From an uncultured Clostridia bacterium (GTDB lineage Bacteria; Bacillota; Clostridia; Christensenellales; CAAEEZ01): a stretch of DNA of 64,000 nucleotides. The notes beneath the pieces are model-generated. The model was not told the DNA's origin. It saw only the letters and a program-made list of their open reading frames with translations, and did not search any database. Made by a program: the position numbers and the translations under genes. Position 1 is the first letter of the stretch. Each line of letters starts with the position of its first letter. The stretch lies in assembly GCA_934365195.1 (NCBI GenBank), contig CAKRNA010000002.1:241923-305922 (forward strand), given 5' to 3'. Below, piece after piece: positions 41,260-50,794 of this stretch.

Positions 41260-43421
41260 TATAAATTACTCGACGCACGGCACACGTCTATTACTCCTTC
41301 AATATTTTTCAGTTTGTTCATCAAGCCGTCTAATTCTTCTAGGCTATGCACCTCTACGATAAGTAGGATAGTTGCGCCGGATTGATCTTTATCCGTCCTT
41401 ACGTTTGCGCCGGTGATAGCAATATTTTGTTTCATTGTGGTGTAAGAAACGCTGTTAAGTATGCCCGTTTTGTTGTCCGACGTAATCTTAACGCCGGCGG
41501 TGAACGTAGAGTTTACGTCCATATCCCACTTAGCCTCAATCAGCCTTTCTTTTTCCATATTTTTCACGTTTGGGCAATCCTTACAATGCACCGAAACGCC
41601 CCTACCTCTTGATACGTAGCCAACGATTTCGTCACCGGGAACAGGGTTGCAGCAATGCGACATTCTTACCGAGAAATCGTCGTAGCCGTTTATGATTACG
41701 TCGCCGGAGTGTCTGTGTTTTACGCCTAATTTCTCCTCGCTTATAGTAGCCACAGTCTTGTGCTCGGCTTTGAACATATCAATTAGTTTTATTAGTATTT
41801 GGTTTGTAGTAAACGCACCGTAGCCCACCGCATTAAATAGGTCGTCAAGGGTGTTTATGCTGTACTTTTTGGAAAAATACTTAATAATATCGGCAGTATT
41901 AAGTAGGTCGGATAGGTTATATCCCCTGCGTTTTGCCTCTCTTTCCAGCATTTCCTTGCCACGCTTTACGTTTTCTTCCTTTTCCTCTTTCTTGAAAAAG
42001 CCTCTAATCTTGTTTTTTGCGCTAGCGGTACGCACGAAGTTTAGCCAGTCACGGCTAGGACCTTTTGCGTTGTTAGAGGTAAGAATTTCCACAATATCGC
42101 CCGTTTTTACCTTGGTATTTAGCGGAACGATTTTGCTGTTTACCTTAGCGCCCACGCACTTATTTCCGATTGCGCTGTGTATTGCGTAAGCAAAATCCAC
42201 TACCGTTGAGCCTTCGGGAAGGTTGTACACGTCGCCTTTTGGGGTGAATACGAACACTTCGTCAGAGAAAATGTTCATTTTTACCGTGTCCATAAACGCA
42301 CCCGAGTCCGACAAGTCCTTTTGCTCGTCAATAACGCTTCTAAGCCAACTTAACTTCTCTTCCATTTCGGTTGCGGTATCGTTTGCTTTGCCCTCCTTGT
42401 ATTTCCAATGGGCAGCAACGCCGTACTCTGCAATTTTGTTCATTTCGAAGGTACGAATTTGTATTTCGCAAGGCGCACCGAACCTAGTCACCACCGTGGT
42501 GTGCAAGGATTGATACATATTTTGCTTCGGCATAGCGATATAGTCCTTAAACCTACCGGGTAACGGCTTCCACTTTGTGTGGATTGTGCCAAGCACCGTG
42601 TAGCAATCTTTAACGGTATCCACGATTACCCTAACAGCCATAAGGTCGTATATTTGGTCTATGGTCTTGTTTTGCTTTTTCATTTTCTTGTAGATAGAAT
42701 AGATGTGCTTTGCCCTGCCGAAAACCTGACCGTTTATGTTCAATTTTTCCAGTTCTTTTCGTATATCGTCCGACACCTTCTCTACTACGCTTAACCTTTC
42801 GTCCTTATTTAATTTCAAGTCGTCACGAATCATTTTGTAGTCCGCAGGGTACAAATAACTCATGGCGATATCCTCTAATTCGCACTTGATTTTGGAGATA
42901 CCAAGCCTACTGGCAAGCGGTGCGTAAATATCCATAGTTTCCTTAGCAAAGGCGATTTGCTTATCCTCGGGTAAGTACATAAGGGTACGCATATTATGTA
43001 GCCTATCGGCAAGTTTTATAATAAGCACTCTTACGTCCTCGGCTATTGCAAAAAACATTTTTCTAAGGTTTTCGGCTTGCTCCTCCTCTTTCGAGGTAAA
43101 GGTAATTTTGTTTAGTTTCGTTACGCCGTCCACCAGTTGCACCACTTTTTCGCCAAAAAGTTTGGTAAGTTCCTCTTTGGTTACTTGCGTGTCTTCAAGT
43201 ACGTCGTGAAGAAGTGACGCCTGTATCGTTACCGAATCGAAGCCAAGGTCAAGCAAAATTAACGCAACCGAGCACGGATGAATAATATATTGTTCACCCG
43301 ACAGCCTGTATTGTCCGTTATGCGCCTGAATAGCAATATTCAAGGCTTGCTGAGCCTTGTCTAAATCTTCGCCGCTAAATGCTCTTTCCAGTTTTTGCCT
43401 TAATTCGTTTACTTCAAACAT
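41259..43421 (-). CDS. rel: Bifunctional (p)ppGpp synthetase/hydrolase Rel
   Basis: Stringent-response enzyme. The 720 residues contain the HD hydrolase domain (ASLLHDVLEDTQV, ~68-80; IIKLADRLHNMRTL), the synthetase domain (YSIYKKM, YDLMAVRVIVDTVKDCYTVLG, then GRFKDYIAMPKQNMYQSLHTTV) and a TGS domain (VFVFTPKGDVYNLPEGSTVVDFAYAIHS). A zinc-finger/helical region with HCCNPVPGDEI and a C-terminal ACT domain follow. Both catalytic domains look intact. It lies six bases after recJ. Confidence 0.96.
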   Translation of the reverse strand: MFEVNELRQKLERAFSGEDLDKAQQALNIAIQAHNGQYRLSGEQYIIHPCSVALILLDLGFDSVTIQASLLHDVLEDTQVTKEELTKLFGEKVVQLVDGVTKLNKITFTSKEEEQAENLRKMFFAIAEDVRVLIIKLADRLHNMRTLMYLPEDKQIAFAKETMDIYAPLASRLGISKIKCELEDIAMSYLYPADYKMIRDDLKLNKDERLSVVEKVSDDIRKELEKLNINGQVFGRAKHIYSIYKKMKKQNKTIDQIYDLMAVRVIVDTVKDCYTVLGTIHTKWKPLPGRFKDYIAMPKQNMYQSLHTTVVTRFGAPCEIQIRTFEMNKIAEYGVAAHWKYKEGKANDTATEMEEKLSWLRSVIDEQKDLSDSGAFMDTVKMNIFSDEVFVFTPKGDVYNLPEGSTVVDFAYAIHSAIGNKCVGAKVNSKIVPLNTKVKTGDIVEILTSNNAKGPSRDWLNFVRTASAKNKIRGFFKKEEKEENVKRGKEMLEREAKRRGYNLSDLLNTADIIKYFSKKYSINTLDDLFNAVGYGAFTTNQILIKLIDMFKAEHKTVATISEEKLGVKHRHSGDVIINGYDDFSVRMSHCCNPVPGDEIVGYVSRGRGVSVHCKDCPNVKNMEKERLIEAKWDMDVNSTFTAGVKITSDNKTGILNSVSYTTMKQNIAITGANVRTDKDQSGATILLIVEVHSLEELDGLMNKLKNIEGVIDVCRASSNL

Positions 43422-43426
43422 ACCCC

Positions 43427-45754
43427 TTACTCTTCTTTTACTCTTAAAATTTCGTTATAAATCTTCGATTTATCGTAGTCGCCCTCATTTTTTAAAGTCA
43501 AGGCGAACTTATCGCCGATAGCAATTTTGCCAACCTCAAAAAACACGTAGAACGCAAGACTAAATTCCAGTTCTGTTAGCCCTAGTCCGTATACGTTTTC
43601 TATCACTTTGTGCCACGACGGAATATCAAAGCCGCTTAGCCTATCTTTTTTTGCGTTTTTAAACGCCTCGAACAAGCCGTCAAGCACCTCTTTATTAAGC
43701 CTTACCGCTTTTATCTCTTCTTTAAACGGCACGTTGTCCTTAACTACGTATATATTACTATTATCTATATTATTATAATACACCATATTTATAGGCGTAT
43801 CAACGAAAATAATATTTTTGTAGCCCGAGAAATCGTAGTTTCTATTCGGTGACAGCACGACGCTGTTAAACGGAGCGATATTGCTCCTGTTTTTTATATC
43901 GAACACGAAAAACTTTTTGCTGTATTTTGGCAAATTTAGTACAACGTTACTTAGCATATTAAAGGTTTTCGGGCTATAAGTTACAAGCAATGTGGAGAAA
44001 ATATCGTCGCTACTTTCCAAAATTTTGCCGTAGTCGTCCACAAAACTCACGTTGCTAGGTTTAGCGTTATATAGCAAGTTTTTAAAATAGTCCAAAACGT
44101 AGTTCACGTCCTCTTTTGCCGTGCCAAGTAGGTAGTTATTATCCACTATTCCCTGATATTTTGTCACGCCGTTAAAGGTGTTTTCGCTAGCCTTTATCGT
44201 CATAATGGAGGAATTGTTGTAATTTTCTATATTTCCTGCCTTGTTAAACGCAACAATCTCGCTATTTTGCCCGCTCGCTTTAATATGTTTTGCAGCAAAA
44301 ATCTCGAATTTTTCCTTGTTTTTTAATAGGTATTTCGGCTCGGGATTGCCCATTCCAAACGGCAAAAGCGCCTCGTTTAGATTGTACAAATCCTTGCTGA
44401 TGCCCTCTACTTCTAGGTCGTAAGTTACGGTTGGTTTTAACACGCCCACAAGGTTGTTTTTAACGATATAAGCGGATAATTCCTCCCTTAAAGTGTCCAA
44501 ATAGTCATACCTTATGCTAAGCCCGGCAGCGCTTACGTGCCCGCCAAACGACAAATAATTACTAGAAAATTCGTTTAGCATTTTGTATAGGTCAAGCCCG
44601 CTTACGCTCCTTGCAGAGCCTTTGAGTTTGTCCCCCGCATCGCCAAAAAGAATGGTAGGCAGATTGTACTGCTCCACGATTTTAGATGCAACGATGCCAA
44701 GCACTCCCGTTTTCCAGCGCTTACTAGACAAAACTATCACCTTGTGCTTTTCAAAGTCGTAACAAGACAGCATCTCCACCGCCTCGTTAAAAATCTCGTC
44801 GCACAAAAACTTGCGGTCAGCGTTCAGACTATCCATTTTCGTTATCAAATTATTCAAAAAGAAGGTGTCTGTCGAGGTGAAAAGTTCCACCACCTTGTTT
44901 GCGTTTGCCATTCTACCCATACTGTTTATCATAGGCGCAATAGTAAATGCAACGTCGCCCTCTTTCACGTGGTTTATCTTTTTAGTTTTCCTGTTTAGTA
45001 GTTCCAGCCCTTTTATCTTGTTTTGGTTGATTAGATTAAGCCCTTTTTTAACAATGCGCCTGTTTTCAAAAGTAAGCGGCACAAGGTCTGCAATCGTACC
45101 TATAGCCACTATATCAAGGTAGTTTTCGGCGTTTCCCTCGCCAACAAGAGCCTCCACCAACTTGTAACTTACGCCGACTCCCGCTAAATCCCTTAGCGGA
45201 TTATCGGTTAGTTTTGGGTTTACAACCACCGTTTCAGGCAAAATTTCAGGCGGCTCGTGGTGGTCGGTAACCACTACTTTCACCCCTTTGCTATTTAGTA
45301 GCCTAACCTCGTTTGCGTTACTTACGCCGCAATCCACCGTAATCACAAGTTCAGGGTTAAACAAGCCCATAAAGTTGTTAATACTGGTTTCGCTTAAACC
45401 GTAGCCCTCTAAATCACGGTCGGGCAGGTAGTAGTCCACCTTGTAATTTATGCTGTCAAAGTACTTTTTCAAGGTGGCAATAGCCGTAATTCCGTCACAG
45501 TCGTAGTCGCCGTAAATAAGTATCCTTTTGCGCTCTTTCACAGCATTTTTGATTATTTCGGCGGCTTTATCCATATCCTTAATTACGTAAGGCGAAACGG
45601 ACTTTTCGGTAGCAAAAAACTCCTCGATTTTCTCCTTTGTGTCGATATTACGCATACAAAGTAGTTCTACAAGGCGGCTATCCAGTTTCGTTTCCTTAAC
45701 AAGATTTTCTATTAAATTGTCACTAACTAATTTTCTTTTTTTTGTCTTTATCAT
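43427..45754 (-). CDS. recJ: Single-stranded-DNA-specific exonuclease RecJ
   Basis: 5'-3' ssDNA exonuclease of the DHH family used in recombination and mismatch repair. The 775 residues have motif I YGDYDCDGITA (~81-91), VITVDCGVSN, the DHH motif VVVTDHHEPPE and VVNPKLTDNPLRDLAGVGVSYKL. The DHHA1 part has FGGHVSAAGLSI. The long C-terminal extension of ~200 residues is typical of clostridial RecJ. No good ribosome binding site precedes the ATG. It starts the recJ-rel-dtd-MBL-hemZ operon. Confidence 0.94.
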   Translation of the reverse strand: MIKTKKRKLVSDNLIENLVKETKLDSRLVELLCMRNIDTKEKIEEFFATEKSVSPYVIKDMDKAAEIIKNAVKERKRILIYGDYDCDGITAIATLKKYFDSINYKVDYYLPDRDLEGYGLSETSINNFMGLFNPELVITVDCGVSNANEVRLLNSKGVKVVVTDHHEPPEILPETVVVNPKLTDNPLRDLAGVGVSYKLVEALVGEGNAENYLDIVAIGTIADLVPLTFENRRIVKKGLNLINQNKIKGLELLNRKTKKINHVKEGDVAFTIAPMINSMGRMANANKVVELFTSTDTFFLNNLITKMDSLNADRKFLCDEIFNEAVEMLSCYDFEKHKVIVLSSKRWKTGVLGIVASKIVEQYNLPTILFGDAGDKLKGSARSVSGLDLYKMLNEFSSNYLSFGGHVSAAGLSIRYDYLDTLREELSAYIVKNNLVGVLKPTVTYDLEVEGISKDLYNLNEALLPFGMGNPEPKYLLKNKEKFEIFAAKHIKASGQNSEIVAFNKAGNIENYNNSSIMTIKASENTFNGVTKYQGIVDNNYLLGTAKEDVNYVLDYFKNLLYNAKPSNVSFVDDYGKILESSDDIFSTLLVTYSPKTFNMLSNVVLNLPKYSKKFFVFDIKNRSNIAPFNSVVLSPNRNYDFSGYKNIIFVDTPINMVYYNNIDNSNIYVVKDNVPFKEEIKAVRLNKEVLDGLFEAFKNAKKDRLSGFDIPSWHKVIENVYGLGLTELEFSLAFYVFFEVGKIAIGDKFALTLKNEGDYDKSKIYNEILRVKEE

Positions 45755-45850
45755 ATTAGCCGTTTTTCAATATGTAAGCAGTAAAAAATAGTAAATATAT
45801 TTGCATCGATATATCAGCCATAATTTCCTGCAATTACAAAGTTTAGTTTA

Positions 45851-45877
45851 AAAAAAGCCCTCTTTCGAAGGCTTTTT
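45851..45877 (-). terminator. Terminator of secD-secF
   Basis: AAAAAGCC (45852-45859) and GGCTTTTT (45870-45877) with limited inner pairing and a T run on the minus strand, two bases after the secF stop. Confidence 0.75.
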
Positions 45878-45879
45878 AA

Positions 45880-47082
45880 TTATTTGTTATTTTTCTTTTT
45901 CTTTTTAGGATTTACGTAAGGCACGTTGTTAGGCTTACTCTTTTTCTCCGTCCTTTCGATAGGAGCGTCGGTAGTAACCTTAACCTCAGGCTTAACGTTC
46001 TTTTTATCCTTAGCAAAGTTAGACTTAAACTTGTTCCATACGTTTTGTTTTTTAGCGTAGTCGCTTACTTCAACGTACTCCACTCCGTTAGCAACAGCAA
46101 GAGCCTTCTCTGCTTTTGCTCTATTTGAGTTTGCAAGGCTTTTCCTTATTAAAACGAAGGTAGGCGCAGCAAGGAAAATCGACGAGAACGTACCTGCGAT
46201 AATACCAAATACGATAGGCAAAGCGAAATCTCTAATTTGCGGTATCATTATTGCTACTACGACGATTGCCATCAAAGTGGTAATAGACGTGTAGATAGAA
46301 CGAGTAAGCGACGAGGTAATAGCCTTGTTGGTAATACCCACGTAGTCAATTTTTTGCGCTGTGTTCATCTTGATTAGTTCCCTTACCCTATCAAAGATAA
46401 CGATGGTATCGTTGATTGAGTAAGCAAGTATTGTGATTAGCGCCGCAATAAACGATGCGTTTATCTCTATCCTGCAAATAATCGTAAGCGAGAACATTAT
46501 AATCAAGTCGTGGAACAAAGCAAGGATAGCCGACACACCGCTCCACAATTCGAACCTAATTACAACGTAAACTAGAATACAGATTGCGGCAACGAATATC
46601 GATAGGAACGCAGTTGCAAGAAGTTCTTTACTTGCGGTGCTACCTACTGCCGAGTAAGCAACCTCTTTACCGGAGTATTTTGCTTGAAGCCCTGCCTTGA
46701 TTTCCTCGTTAAGAGCCATATTTTGTGCATCGTTAGTGAACTTATTCTTGAACTTAACAAGTGCGGCAGACTCCGTACCGGAGCCGGTTTTTTGGGTGTA
46801 ACTTATGTCTACGCCGTATTTTTCAATCTCGTGAGCCACTTCGTTTAGTTTTGCCTCGCTGTACTCCTCTCCAAAAACAACCGAGATAGAAGTACCGCCG
46901 GCAAAGTCAATACCAACGTTGATACCTTTGCTAAAATCCCAACCGTTTACGCCTGCACAACTGAAGAAAACGATAAGTGCAATTAGCACGATAGCAAGTG
47001 GGAATAAATACCAGTATTTTGCTTTTTCTACAATATGCAATTCCCTATTTTGCAAAGAGAACGAGTGCTTATTCTTCATCAT
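45880..47082 (-). CDS. secF: Protein translocase subunit SecF
   Basis: RND-superfamily partner of SecD that uses the proton-motive force to aid Sec secretion. The 400 residues have a first membrane helix (~30-48), a periplasmic-type domain with FAGGTSISVVFG, then five helices carrying LAYSINDTIVIFDRVREL (the SecF DRVRE signature) and TRSIYTSITTLMAI. The C-terminal ~80 residues are a basic, probably disordered tail longer than usual. Overlaps secD by 14 bases. Confidence 0.95.
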   Translation of the reverse strand: MMKNKHSFSLQNRELHIVEKAKYWYLFPLAIVLIALIVFFSCAGVNGWDFSKGINVGIDFAGGTSISVVFGEEYSEAKLNEVAHEIEKYGVDISYTQKTGSGTESAALVKFKNKFTNDAQNMALNEEIKAGLQAKYSGKEVAYSAVGSTASKELLATAFLSIFVAAICILVYVVIRFELWSGVSAILALFHDLIIMFSLTIICRIEINASFIAALITILAYSINDTIVIFDRVRELIKMNTAQKIDYVGITNKAITSSLTRSIYTSITTLMAIVVVAIMIPQIRDFALPIVFGIIAGTFSSIFLAAPTFVLIRKSLANSNRAKAEKALAVANGVEYVEVSDYAKKQNVWNKFKSNFAKDKKNVKPEVKVTTDAPIERTEKKSKPNNVPYVNPKKKKKNNK

Positions 47083-48391
47083 CTAAGGCTACCTCCTCTC
47101 TTTTTAATCTATAAGGTTTTGGATTTGTACTATTAAACGGCAGTGCCATATTGATAAACAATCTTGACAGAACAAGCGTTGTAAATAGCGACAAAATAAT
47201 ACTTATGATAAGCGTAATTGCAAAGCCTTTAATCGACGCAGTACCTAGACCGTAAAGAACCAAAGCACCGATAACCGTAGTTACGTTTCCGTCAAGAACG
47301 GCAGCGGTTGCCCTCTTAAAGCCGTTGTGAACAGCGGTCGAAATAGGTTTTCCGTTTCTGTACTCGTCCTTAATTCTTTCAAATACGATGATGTTTGCGT
47401 CCACCGCCATACCGATACCGATTATGATACCTGCAATACCCGGCAAGGTAAGTTGTACCCAAGGCACAATAGATAGCATCACGACAAGTAGCGCTGTGTA
47501 GATTAAAAGTGCAAAGTTCGCAATCAAACCGAACACGCCGTAAACTACGCCCATAAATAGTAGGATAAGCGCAAGCACTATTACCCCTGCGATTAAGCCG
47601 TTTCTAATAGCGTTTTCACCCAAGGTAGAACTGATAACTTCGTTCTTAATAAGGTGCATATTTACGCCAAACGTACCTGCTTGAATACTTACTGCAAACT
47701 CATACGCTTTGTCGTAGTCGTACTTACCGGTGATGATTGCCTTTCCGTCGCTAATTTGCGATTGAACGGTAACGCCGCTATTCATAAGTTCTCCACTACT
47801 AAAGAAGTAAAGTTGCTTGTTTAGGTATTTTTTGGTAGCGTCGGCAAAAGCCTTAGTACCCTCTTTATTAAACTCCAAAGCAACTGCGTAATAACCCGGA
47901 TTGTTTTGGTCGGTCGTAACGTACGCCTTAGAGATGTGCTTTTTACCTACGATTAAGGTTTCACCCTTTGAGTAGTCGTTGCTGGACTTGATTTCAAGTT
48001 TAGCAGGTCTACCGATTAGTTCGAATATCCTTTCCGGATCTTCCACGTCGGGAACTTCTACGGTAATAGTCGTTTTTCCGTTATTAACGTTGGTTGCGCT
48101 ATAAACAAGCGCCTCGGCAAATCCGTTTTGATACAAAATGTTTTCAAGACTCTTTTTAGTACCCTCAACACGAGTGTTTAGTTCGTCTGATGACAAGCCC
48201 GGCTCGTCCACCTCGTAAACTGCGTACACACCGCCGCTGATGTCAATACCTTTTTTGATATTATACAAAAAGCCTGAAAAATCGTATTCACCGAATTTAC
48301 CACATTCGAACTTTATTACTGAAAATATAGTAAGTATAATCAAAATAACGCCGAAAACGGAGTATATCGTAATTGATTTCTTCTTGCTCAC
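47069..48391 (-). CDS. secD: Protein translocase subunit SecD
   Basis: Works with SecF in late steps of Sec-dependent export. The 440 residues show a membrane helix (~7-27), the IDISGGVYAVYEV region and the P1 domain. The C-terminal membrane bundle has ITLPGIAGIIIGIGMAVDANIIVFERIKDEYRNGK (split here into its two known motifs, GIAGIIIGIGMAVDAN and IVFERIKDE) and DGNVTTVIGALVLYGLG. Start is GTG at 48391 with AGGAGG eight bases upstream. It has its own promoter after scfB. Confidence 0.95.
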   Translation of the reverse strand: MSKKKSITIYSVFGVILIILTIFSVIKFECGKFGEYDFSGFLYNIKKGIDISGGVYAVYEVDEPGLSSDELNTRVEGTKKSLENILYQNGFAEALVYSATNVNNGKTTITVEVPDVEDPERIFELIGRPAKLEIKSSNDYSKGETLIVGKKHISKAYVTTDQNNPGYYAVALEFNKEGTKAFADATKKYLNKQLYFFSSGELMNSGVTVQSQISDGKAIITGKYDYDKAYEFAVSIQAGTFGVNMHLIKNEVISSTLGENAIRNGLIAGVIVLALILLFMGVVYGVFGLIANFALLIYTALLVVMLSIVPWVQLTLPGIAGIIIGIGMAVDANIIVFERIKDEYRNGKPISTAVHNGFKRATAAVLDGNVTTVIGALVLYGLGTASIKGFAITLIISIILSLFTTLVLSRLFINMALPFNSTNPKPYRLKREEVALDDEE

Positions 48392-48422
48392 TAGTTTGCC
48401 TCCTAAATTAAATACCTTATTT

Positions 48423-48451
48423 ATTATAATTTAGATATAAATCTAAGTCAA
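48423..48451 (-). promoter_or_regulatory. Vegetative promoter of secD-secF with palindromic spacer
   Basis: TTGACT (48446-48451), a 17-base spacer and TATAAT (48423-48428). The spacer holds TTAGAT(N4)ATCTAA (48431-48446), a possible operator. Confidence 0.75.
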
Positions 48452-48462
48452 TAAATAACGGA

Positions 48463-49827
48463 TTATTCCTCAATTAAATTTTCTATTGCGTAGATAGCAA
48501 GCGACAATTCAAAGCGCTTTTTCATCATTTCGCAACTTAGTTTGTACGGTTTAAGCAGTCCGCCTGCATAGTTTAGCGAATTTGCACAGCATCCGCCACT
48601 ACAATAGTATTTTGCAAAGCAATTAGCACAACCCTCTTTGTTGTACACCACTACGTCTGCAAATTTTTGTTGAATATCACGGTTGAACTCTCCCGTTAGG
48701 ACGTTGCCCATATAGTACTCGTCGCTACCTCCAACAAATTGATGGCACGGATAAATATCGCCCGTCGGAGATACCGCAACGTACTCCCTTCCTGCACCGC
48801 AACCCGTAAGCCTCTTGGTTACGCACGGTCCGTGCTCTAAGTCTATCATAAAGTGGAAAAAGTTGAACCACTTTCCGTTTTTACGCCTGTCGATATAAGC
48901 CTCGGCTAATCTGTCGTACTCTTTAAGTATTGTCGGGATATGCTCCTCTTTAATAGCGTACGGCTCGTTCTCGTCAGCAACAACCGGCTCTACGCTGATT
49001 TGGTCAAAGCCTTGGTCGTTAAGGTACAACACGTCGCTGGCAAAGTCAAGGTTATTCGAAGTGAAAGTACCCCTTACGTAATAACTTTTGTTTCCACGAA
49101 CTGCACGCATTTGCTTTGCCCTTTCAAGCACGATTTCTTGCGTAGGTTTGCCGTTATGCGATAGCCTTAATCTATTATGCACCTCAGGTCTGCCGTCGAT
49201 ACTTAAAACGATATTAAACATTTCTTTGTTTAAGTAGTCTATCGTTTCTTTATCTAGCAACACGCAGTTTGTGGTCATAGTAAAGTTGATTACCTTGCCT
49301 GCCTTTTTCGTTTCAGCCTTGGCGTACTCCACTATCCTCTTAACGACGTCTAGGTTCATTAGCGGCTCGCCTCCAAAGAAGTCCGCCTCCAAGTTCTTCC
49401 TGTTTCCGCTCTTTTCAATCAAAAAGTCGATAGCAGCCTTACCCACTTCAAAACTCATGTAGTCCTTTTCGGTGTTGTAAGTGCCTTCGTTAGCAAAGCA
49501 GTACTTACAGCCTAAGTTACAATCGTGGCAAATATGCAAGCAAAGTGCCTTGATTTCGCCGTTCCTGTTCACTTGATACCTTTGCTCTTGTACGGCTAAA
49601 AGCCCCTCGTTAACAAGGCTGTCTAATTCTTCTTCTATCTCTTTAACGTCATTTTCGTTTAGCGATAAAAATTCTTGCTTGTCCTCTTCACTTAAATCCT
49701 GTGGCTCGTACTTTTGCTTACATACCAAAAAGGCAGTCCTATCAATTACGTGTAGACTGCCACCTTCGATATCCCACAAAAAGTACGTAGGATTGTTTTT
49801 GTACGTAAAACTAAACGAATGTACCAT
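48463..49827 (-). CDS. scfB: Thioether cross-link-forming SCIFF peptide maturase (radical SAM, SPASM)
   Basis: Radical SAM enzyme that installs Cys thioether cross-links in the SCIFF peptide encoded just upstream. The 454 residues have an N-terminal peptide-binding-type domain, then the cluster motif CHDCNLGCKYCF (CxxxCxxC, ~95-106). A SPASM/twitch domain follows, with CGAGREYVAVSPTGDIYPC and the Cys-rich CANCFAKYYCSGGCC for auxiliary clusters. The ATG lies two bases after the scfA stop. Position between SCIFF and secD is conserved in Clostridia. Confidence 0.95.
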   Translation of the reverse strand: MVHSFSFTYKNNPTYFLWDIEGGSLHVIDRTAFLVCKQKYEPQDLSEEDKQEFLSLNENDVKEIEEELDSLVNEGLLAVQEQRYQVNRNGEIKALCLHICHDCNLGCKYCFANEGTYNTEKDYMSFEVGKAAIDFLIEKSGNRKNLEADFFGGEPLMNLDVVKRIVEYAKAETKKAGKVINFTMTTNCVLLDKETIDYLNKEMFNIVLSIDGRPEVHNRLRLSHNGKPTQEIVLERAKQMRAVRGNKSYYVRGTFTSNNLDFASDVLYLNDQGFDQISVEPVVADENEPYAIKEEHIPTILKEYDRLAEAYIDRRKNGKWFNFFHFMIDLEHGPCVTKRLTGCGAGREYVAVSPTGDIYPCHQFVGGSDEYYMGNVLTGEFNRDIQQKFADVVVYNKEGCANCFAKYYCSGGCCANSLNYAGGLLKPYKLSCEMMKKRFELSLAIYAIENLIEE

Positions 49828-49829
49828 TA

Positions 49830-49994
49830 TTACTTCTTGATTACGTTGATTTTTTCTTCTTCATGTTTGCAGGTTTGGTTACCTACCGTGCAACTGGTTT
49901 TGCAAGCAGATTGACAACTAGATTGGCACTCGCCACAACCGGTTTTGTGATCTTTGCAAAGACTTTTTGCAACTACGGTTTGAATATGTTTCAT
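49830..49994 (-). CDS. scfA: SCIFF ranthipeptide precursor (six cysteines in forty-five)
   Basis: Ribosomally made precursor modified by ScfB; the natural role is not firmly established. The 54 residues start MKHIQTVVAKSLC and contain the family core CGECQSSCQSACKTSC followed by TVGNQTC, then a charged KHEEEKINVIKK tail. Cysteines are at 13, 20, 23, 27, 31, 35 and 42, one more than the usual six; Cys13 is extra. GGAGG sits seven bases before the ATG. The C-terminal charged tail is longer than in SCIFF sequences I recall. Confidence 0.95.
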   Translation of the reverse strand: MKHIQTVVAKSLCKDHKTGCGECQSSCQSACKTSCTVGNQTCKHEEEKINVIKK

Positions 49995-50101
49995 ACTTAA
50001 ATCCTCCACGAAAAACTCGTATTATTATTTATAATATAATTATTATAAAGCAAAATAGAAAAACTTGCAATAGATTAAGTACAAAATTTACCTTAAACCG
50101 C

Positions 50102-50494
50102 CTACTTTTTTACGTTTACGGTGATTATTCCCGATATTACCCCAACAAGCGATAAGCAAATTAGGTCAATAGCGCTAAATTTAACAATTTCAAAACTACC
50201 GCTTAGTATCGAAAACAATAGTAGCGAAAGCAAATAATACAGCGTGCCGACCACTATCCCCTTTACCGCTCCCTTTTCAGCCTTTTTAAAGCCGACTATC
50301 GAGCCAAGCAAAATGCTAAGGATTTTTATCACGTAATTTATCGGCACAATCACCTCTTCGCCAAGCGATAAGTACTTTACAAAAATGGCAAAAATTAGAA
50401 TAAAAAGCAGCGAAAAAACTAGCGAAATCACAATACTTTTCACTACGTCAAAAATATTATCTTTGTTTAAAACAAGTTTTGAAAACATATCCAC
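50102..50494 (-). CDS. Four-helix membrane protein, TIGR04086-like
   Basis: Small integral membrane protein of 130 residues with four predicted helices (~17-43, 52-70, 78-100, 106-126). Such proteins, called TIGR04086, are regularly next to yajC and the SCIFF peptide in Clostridia; function unknown. The assignment rests mainly on topology, length and neighbourhood. It starts MDMFSKLVLNKD. The scfA gene follows about 110 bases downstream. Confidence 0.75.
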   Translation of the reverse strand: MDMFSKLVLNKDNIFDVVKSIVISLVFSLLFILIFAIFVKYLSLGEEVIVPINYVIKILSILLGSIVGFKKAEKGAVKGIVVGTLYYLLSLLLFSILSGSFEIVKFSAIDLICLSLVGVISGIITVNVKK

Positions 50495-50750
50495 CTCGCT
50501 AATTTTATATGCTTTAAAGTGCGCTTTTATGCTGATTTTTGGTTTGATTTTACGCTGATTTTTACTAGCGTTTTATCTTTTTTTAAAAATAATTTTTGCC
50601 AAATCTAAGTAAATATCTCACAAAAAATTTTCCTAAAATCACACTAAAAAAGCACGTAAACCACCGTGAAAAATAGTCAAAATTATCAAAAAAACACACT
50701 AAAAATAAATACAAAAACCACAAAAAATTTACTTTATTTTATAAAAAACA
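50495..50750. other. AT-rich gap between yajC and the TIGR04086-like gene
   Basis: About 255 bases plus the yajC terminator. It contains a short direct repeat (GCTGATTTTT twice, 50531 and 50554 areas) and nothing else recognised. Confidence 0.4.
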
Positions 50751-50751
50751 A

Positions 50752-50783
50752 TAAAAAAAAGACGCTAGATAGCGCCTCTTTTT
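50752..50783 (-). terminator. Terminator of yajC
   Basis: AAAAAGA-CGCTA (50756-50767) pairs with TAGCG-TCTTTTT (50770-50783) with a two-base bulge, followed by an A run on the plus strand. Confidence 0.75.
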
Positions 50784-50794
50784 ATTAGTTATAA

